A stretch of DNA of 9,330 nucleotides, taken from assembly GCA_021442965.1 (NCBI GenBank), contig JABUUX010000438.1:1-9330 (forward strand), read 5' to 3'. The first letter of the stretch is position 1. Each line of letters starts with the position of its first letter. Below, one piece after another: positions 7,253 through 9,330 of the stretch. Both the position numbers and the translations under genes were made by a program. Below the pieces are notes generated by a model, which did no database searches, had not been told where the DNA came from, and saw only the letters and a program-made list of their open reading frames with translations. The DNA comes from Treponema sp. Lineage in GTDB: Bacteria; Spirochaetota; Spirochaetia; Treponematales; Treponemataceae.

Positions 7253-8668
7253 TCAGTCCACAATATTATTAATCCATAAACCTTTCTTTAAGAGAATCAG
7301 CCCTACAAACATTTTAATAACATCCAAAAGTGAAACGATGATGTAAACAGGCATGATAGAAAGGTTTGAAAAATGAACCAGACAAAAGCAAACAGTAACA
7401 GGACAAGTCCACACAAAGAAGCTGTCAAAAAGAAAAGTTACAAAAGTTTTACCGCCACATCTTAAAGTAAAATATGAACCGTGAATAAGAGCGTGCATAG
7501 GAAGAAGACACGCAATTACCGTTATAAAATTTGCGGCCAGGGCTTTAATCTCCGCTTCAGTTTTGTAAATCTCAGGAAAAATGTTTTTAAGAAAGAACAT
7601 TCCAAATCCAATCACCACGCAGATAGAAACAGACATAGTAAGCATTTTCCGCACAGTAGATTTAGCTTCTTCATATTTTTTTGCACCCAGTAATTGACCT
7701 GCAATAATTGCAATGCTTTCACCAACAGCAAAGAACACAACGTTGCACATATTCGAAATTGTTGAAGTAATATTCAGTGCCGCTACAACAGCAAGTCCTT
7801 TTTGCGAATAGTTCTGATTCAAAACAGTAAGCCCCAGTGCCCACATCGCTTCGTTCACTGCCAGGGGAGCCCCTTTTAGAATTACTTTTCCAATTAAACC
7901 AGCAGGAATCTTCAAAGAACAGAAAGCACCTTTAGTCCAAAGATATTCAGGTGCATTTTGTTTTGAGTGCGTCCAACAAACATTTATTGAACATTCAACA
8001 AACCGGGAAATTACCGTTGCCACAGCAGCTCCCCTAACACCCATTTTAGGAAATCCCCAATGCCCAAAAATTAAGAGCCAGTTAAAAAAAAGATTAACTA
8101 AAACAGCAGAAACACCAGCAATCATTGGAATCCTAGTCTGACCTATATCTCTGAGCGTGTTTGAATAGGCCATACTCACCGCAAAAGGAACAAGTCCTAT
8201 AAACATAATACGAAGATAAGAAAGTCCCTGTAAAAGAGTTTCTTCTGCATTTCCAATTCCGTCAGTTTCATGCAAAAAAAGAGAAATCAAAAAATCACCT
8301 TTCCAAAACAAAAGTAAAATACCAGCCAAAGTAATGGAAAGAACCATAATCATTTTAATTCTAAAAGTATCACGAACTCCTTCATGATCACCTTTGCCAA
8401 AAAACTGAGCAGTAAAAATACCGGCACCAGAAACGCCACCCCAAATGCAAAGATTAAAAACAAACATCAGCTGATTAACAATACTGACTCCGTTCATAGC
8501 ATCAGTTCCGGTCTGACCGACCATAATATTATCCAAAAGATTTACAAAGTTAGAAATCGCATTTTGAACAACAATCGGAATAACAATAACAAGGACTTTT
8601 TTGTAGAACTCAGGAGAGCCAATCCACTTATGAATTCCCTTTTCTGAAGAAAATAAAGACTGTTCCAT
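7253..8668 (-). CDS. MATE-family multidrug/Na+ (or H+) antiporter
   Basis: An inner-membrane efflux protein of the MATE (NorM/DinF-like) group that exports organic compounds in exchange for Na+ or H+. From the ATG at 8668 it has 471 residues, normal for the family. About twelve hydrophobic segments fall into two homologous halves. The first starts near residue 24 (VLVIVIPIVVQNAISNF) and the second near residue 260. Typical family blocks are RDIGQTRIPM (173-182), NWLLIFGHWGFPKMGVRGAA (196-215) and GQLLGAKKYEEA (324-335). The frame can extend seven codons to a TTG at 8689. Neither start has a good ribosome site, and ATG was preferred. No regulator is adjacent and the substrate is unknown. The stop lies 21 bases from the convergent HD gene, and no hairpin terminator was found there. 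Confidence 0.9.
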   Translation of the reverse strand: MEQSLFSSEKGIHKWIGSPEFYKKVLVIVIPIVVQNAISNFVNLLDNIMVGQTGTDAMNGVSIVNQLMFVFNLCIWGGVSGAGIFTAQFFGKGDHEGVRDTFRIKMIMVLSITLAGILLLFWKGDFLISLFLHETDGIGNAEETLLQGLSYLRIMFIGLVPFAVSMAYSNTLRDIGQTRIPMIAGVSAVLVNLFFNWLLIFGHWGFPKMGVRGAAVATVISRFVECSINVCWTHSKQNAPEYLWTKGAFCSLKIPAGLIGKVILKGAPLAVNEAMWALGLTVLNQNYSQKGLAVVAALNITSTISNMCNVVFFAVGESIAIIAGQLLGAKKYEEAKSTVRKMLTMSVSICVVIGFGMFFLKNIFPEIYKTEAEIKALAANFITVIACLLPMHALIHGSYFTLRCGGKTFVTFLFDSFFVWTCPVTVCFCLVHFSNLSIMPVYIIVSLLDVIKMFVGLILLKKGLWINNIVD

Positions 8669-8693
8669 AATCGGGTCAAAGTTTACCAAGGGA

Positions 8694-8700
8694 TATAATA
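8694..8700. promoter_or_regulatory. Overlapping -10-like boxes between the MATE and JAB genes
   Basis: TATAAT on the plus strand (8694-8699) overlaps TATTAT on the minus strand (8700-8695), so one AT block could serve as the -10 for both divergent genes. The minus-strand start would fall near 8688, about 20 bases before the MATE ATG. The plus-strand start near 8706 would give an 89-base leader containing the left direct repeat. No convincing -35 is seen on either side. An alternative plus-strand -10 is TATATT at 8770-8775. Confidence 0.35.
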
Positions 8701-8718
8701 AATCTCAATAATATGTGA

Positions 8719-8747
8719 TTTTAGGAGCAGTGGGGCTGTATAAAAAG
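8719..8747 (+). repeat. Left direct repeat flanking the JAB-domain gene
   Basis: The unit starts TTTTAGGAGC, has GGGGCTGT in the middle and ends AAAAAG. It matches the unit at 9259-9287 at 25 of 29 positions with no gaps. The differences are two adjacent pairs, GT versus TC and AT versus CC. The second pair removes the complement of the GGA arm, so this copy no longer folds as the right-hand copy does. It lies in the MATE-JAB spacer, 47 bases before the JAB start. Confidence 0.75.
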
Positions 8748-8794
8748 AAACGATAACAATAACTTTTAGTATATTACTAATGGAGAATCAAACA

Positions 8795-9244
8795 ATGGAA
8801 CAAACAATTCAAACAATTATTAAACGTGCAAAGAAAAAAATTCAGCACTTAGATACTGAAAGGATTCTTTGCTACGGAATCGGAGAGAATAATAAAATTC
8901 TTTTTGGAAGGACAATATCTAAAGATAATACAGAAAGAGTAGCACATTTGGATTCCGAGAAATTTCTGTCCTGTATTTGTTTTCCAGGAGTAAAGCAAAT
9001 AGTTTTATTTCATAATCATCCTAGAAGTACCTGTGTTACAAGTTCAGATGATGATAAACTTACAAGATATATTCTGGAATATTGTCTTAATAATACATCC
9101 GTAAAACTTTATGACCATATGATTATTATGAAAGATAACGATTACATTTTTTCTTATAGGGGGTTTAATAAAATTATTAAAACAAAGAAAACAAAGAAGC
9201 CTAAACCAAAAGTTGTTATCGGTAAGAAAATAACTTCAGAATGA
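8795..9244 (+). CDS. Stand-alone RadC-type JAB/MPN domain protein
   Basis: A small 149-residue protein made almost wholly of the JAB (MPN/JAMM) fold found in the C-terminal half of RadC. HNHPRSTCVTSSDD (73-86) matches the RadC pattern HNHP-(6)-S-(2)-D, with probable zinc ligands H73, H75 and D86. E22 in TERILCYGI is the likely conserved glutamate. YDHMIIMKDNDYIFSYRG (106-123) is the usual strand after the motif. The RadC helix-hairpin-helix half is absent, and a lysine-rich tail (about 129-145) ends the protein. The frame opens at ATG 8780, but GGAG (8782-8785), nine bases before ATG 8795, supports the later start. Sampled 60-base blocks are about 28-33% GC, against 48% in a glgP block. With the flanking direct repeats this suggests an acquired gene. 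JAMM proteins can be peptidases, but RadC-type function is unsettled and none is assigned. Confidence 0.8.
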   Translation: MEQTIQTIIKRAKKKIQHLDTERILCYGIGENNKILFGRTISKDNTERVAHLDSEKFLSCICFPGVKQIVLFHNHPRSTCVTSSDDDKLTRYILEYCLNNTSVKLYDHMIIMKDNDYIFSYRGFNKIIKTKKTKKPKPKVVIGKKITSE

Positions 9245-9253
9245 TTTAATTAT

Positions 9254-9290
9254 GAAGTTTTTAGGAGCATCGGGGCTGTCCAAAAAGTTC
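9254..9290. other. Imperfect hairpin directly after the JAB gene, containing the right direct repeat
   Basis: GAA(9254-9256)/TTC(9288-9290), TTTTT(9258-9262)/AAAAA(9282-9286), GGA(9264-9266)/TCC(9279-9281) and GC(9267-9268)/GC(9275-9276) pair in order. A G-G mismatch, one bulged A and a TG bulge interrupt the stem, giving 13 base pairs around a 6-base loop. It begins nine bases after the JAB stop codon. No T-run follows, so it is not a classic terminator. It may protect the transcript's 3' end or be part of a mobile repeat. Confidence 0.45.
9259..9287 (+). repeat. Right direct repeat flanking the JAB-domain gene
   Basis: This is the partner of the unit at 8719-8747, in the same orientation, with 25 of 29 bases identical. 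The two copies enclose 511 bases whose only gene is the JAB gene. This copy keeps the self-complementary arms and lies just 12 bases before the palindromic repeat at 9300. Confidence 0.75.
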
Positions 9291-9299
9291 ATATCGTAG

Positions 9300-9328
9300 T
9301 GTCATCCTGAACTCGTTTCAGGATCTCA
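9300..9328 (+). repeat. Palindromic interspersed repeat unit at the right edge
   Basis: ATCCTGAA (9304-9311) and TTCAGGAT (9317-9324) form a perfect 8-bp stem around the loop CTCGT. Boundaries are set from the 29-base alignment with the divergent copy at 6013-6041 (22 of 29 on the opposite strand). Compact hairpins of this form recur as scattered intergenic repeats in many bacterial genomes. Here that is inferred from the two copies. The unit may continue past the window. Confidence 0.65.
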
Positions 9329-9330
9329 AT

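Noticed and set aside
7232..7260. Terminator between the convergent HD and MATE genes.
   Set aside because: Only a 5-bp match (ACTGA/TCAGT) across a long loop was found, with no proper GC-rich stem, so no intrinsic terminator can be supported.
8719..9290. Integron-like attC sites flanking the JAB gene, since the right repeat is a hairpin with extrahelical bases.
   Set aside because: The expected core sites RYYYAAC and GTTRRRY are absent at the ends of the palindrome, the left copy does not fold, and no integrase is visible.
8719..9330. CRISPR array.
   Set aside because: There are only two repeat copies, 511 bases apart with a gene between them, and no regular spacers.

Overview
The window most likely comes from a host-associated spirochaete close to Treponema. 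This rests on the look of the protein sequences (GlgP and GlgX in particular), the moderately AT-rich coding sequence and the AT-rich spacers. It is recognition by eye, not a search result. Six substantial genes are supported, and all six are complete. At the left edge there may also be the first 11 codons of a minus-strand gene.

Left part (1-4980): an AT-rich spacer of about 240 bases leads into a two-gene plus-strand operon for glycogen breakdown. It encodes a GlgX-type debranching enzyme followed, after 40 bases, by glycogen phosphorylase GlgP. Phosphorylase shortens outer chains to glucose-1-phosphate and the debranching enzyme removes the limit-dextrin branches, so the pair can mobilise stored glycogen or related glucans. 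No synthesis gene (glgA, glgB, glgC) is present. The operon ends at a strong 18-bp hairpin terminator that also lies directly against the stop codon of the convergent next gene.

Middle part (4978-7255): an RluA-family pseudouridine synthase (minus) and an HD-domain phosphohydrolase (plus) diverge from a compact promoter region. That region holds an extended -10 promoter sharing an identical 11-mer with the glgX promoter. It also holds a degenerate copy of a palindromic interspersed repeat and a possible 19-codon upstream ORF. The HD gene converges on a MATE-family efflux transporter (minus) with only 21 bases between stop codons and no clear terminator.

Right part (8669-9330): the MATE gene diverges from a small, AT-rich gene for a stand-alone RadC-type JAB/MPN metalloprotein. 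This gene lies between two imperfect 29-bp direct repeats (25/29 identical). The right-hand repeat forms a hairpin and is followed at once by a second palindromic repeat related to the one in the middle region. This is the most accessory-looking part of the window and the best candidate for a mobile or recently acquired unit. No complete transposase, CRISPR array, tRNA or rRNA was found.
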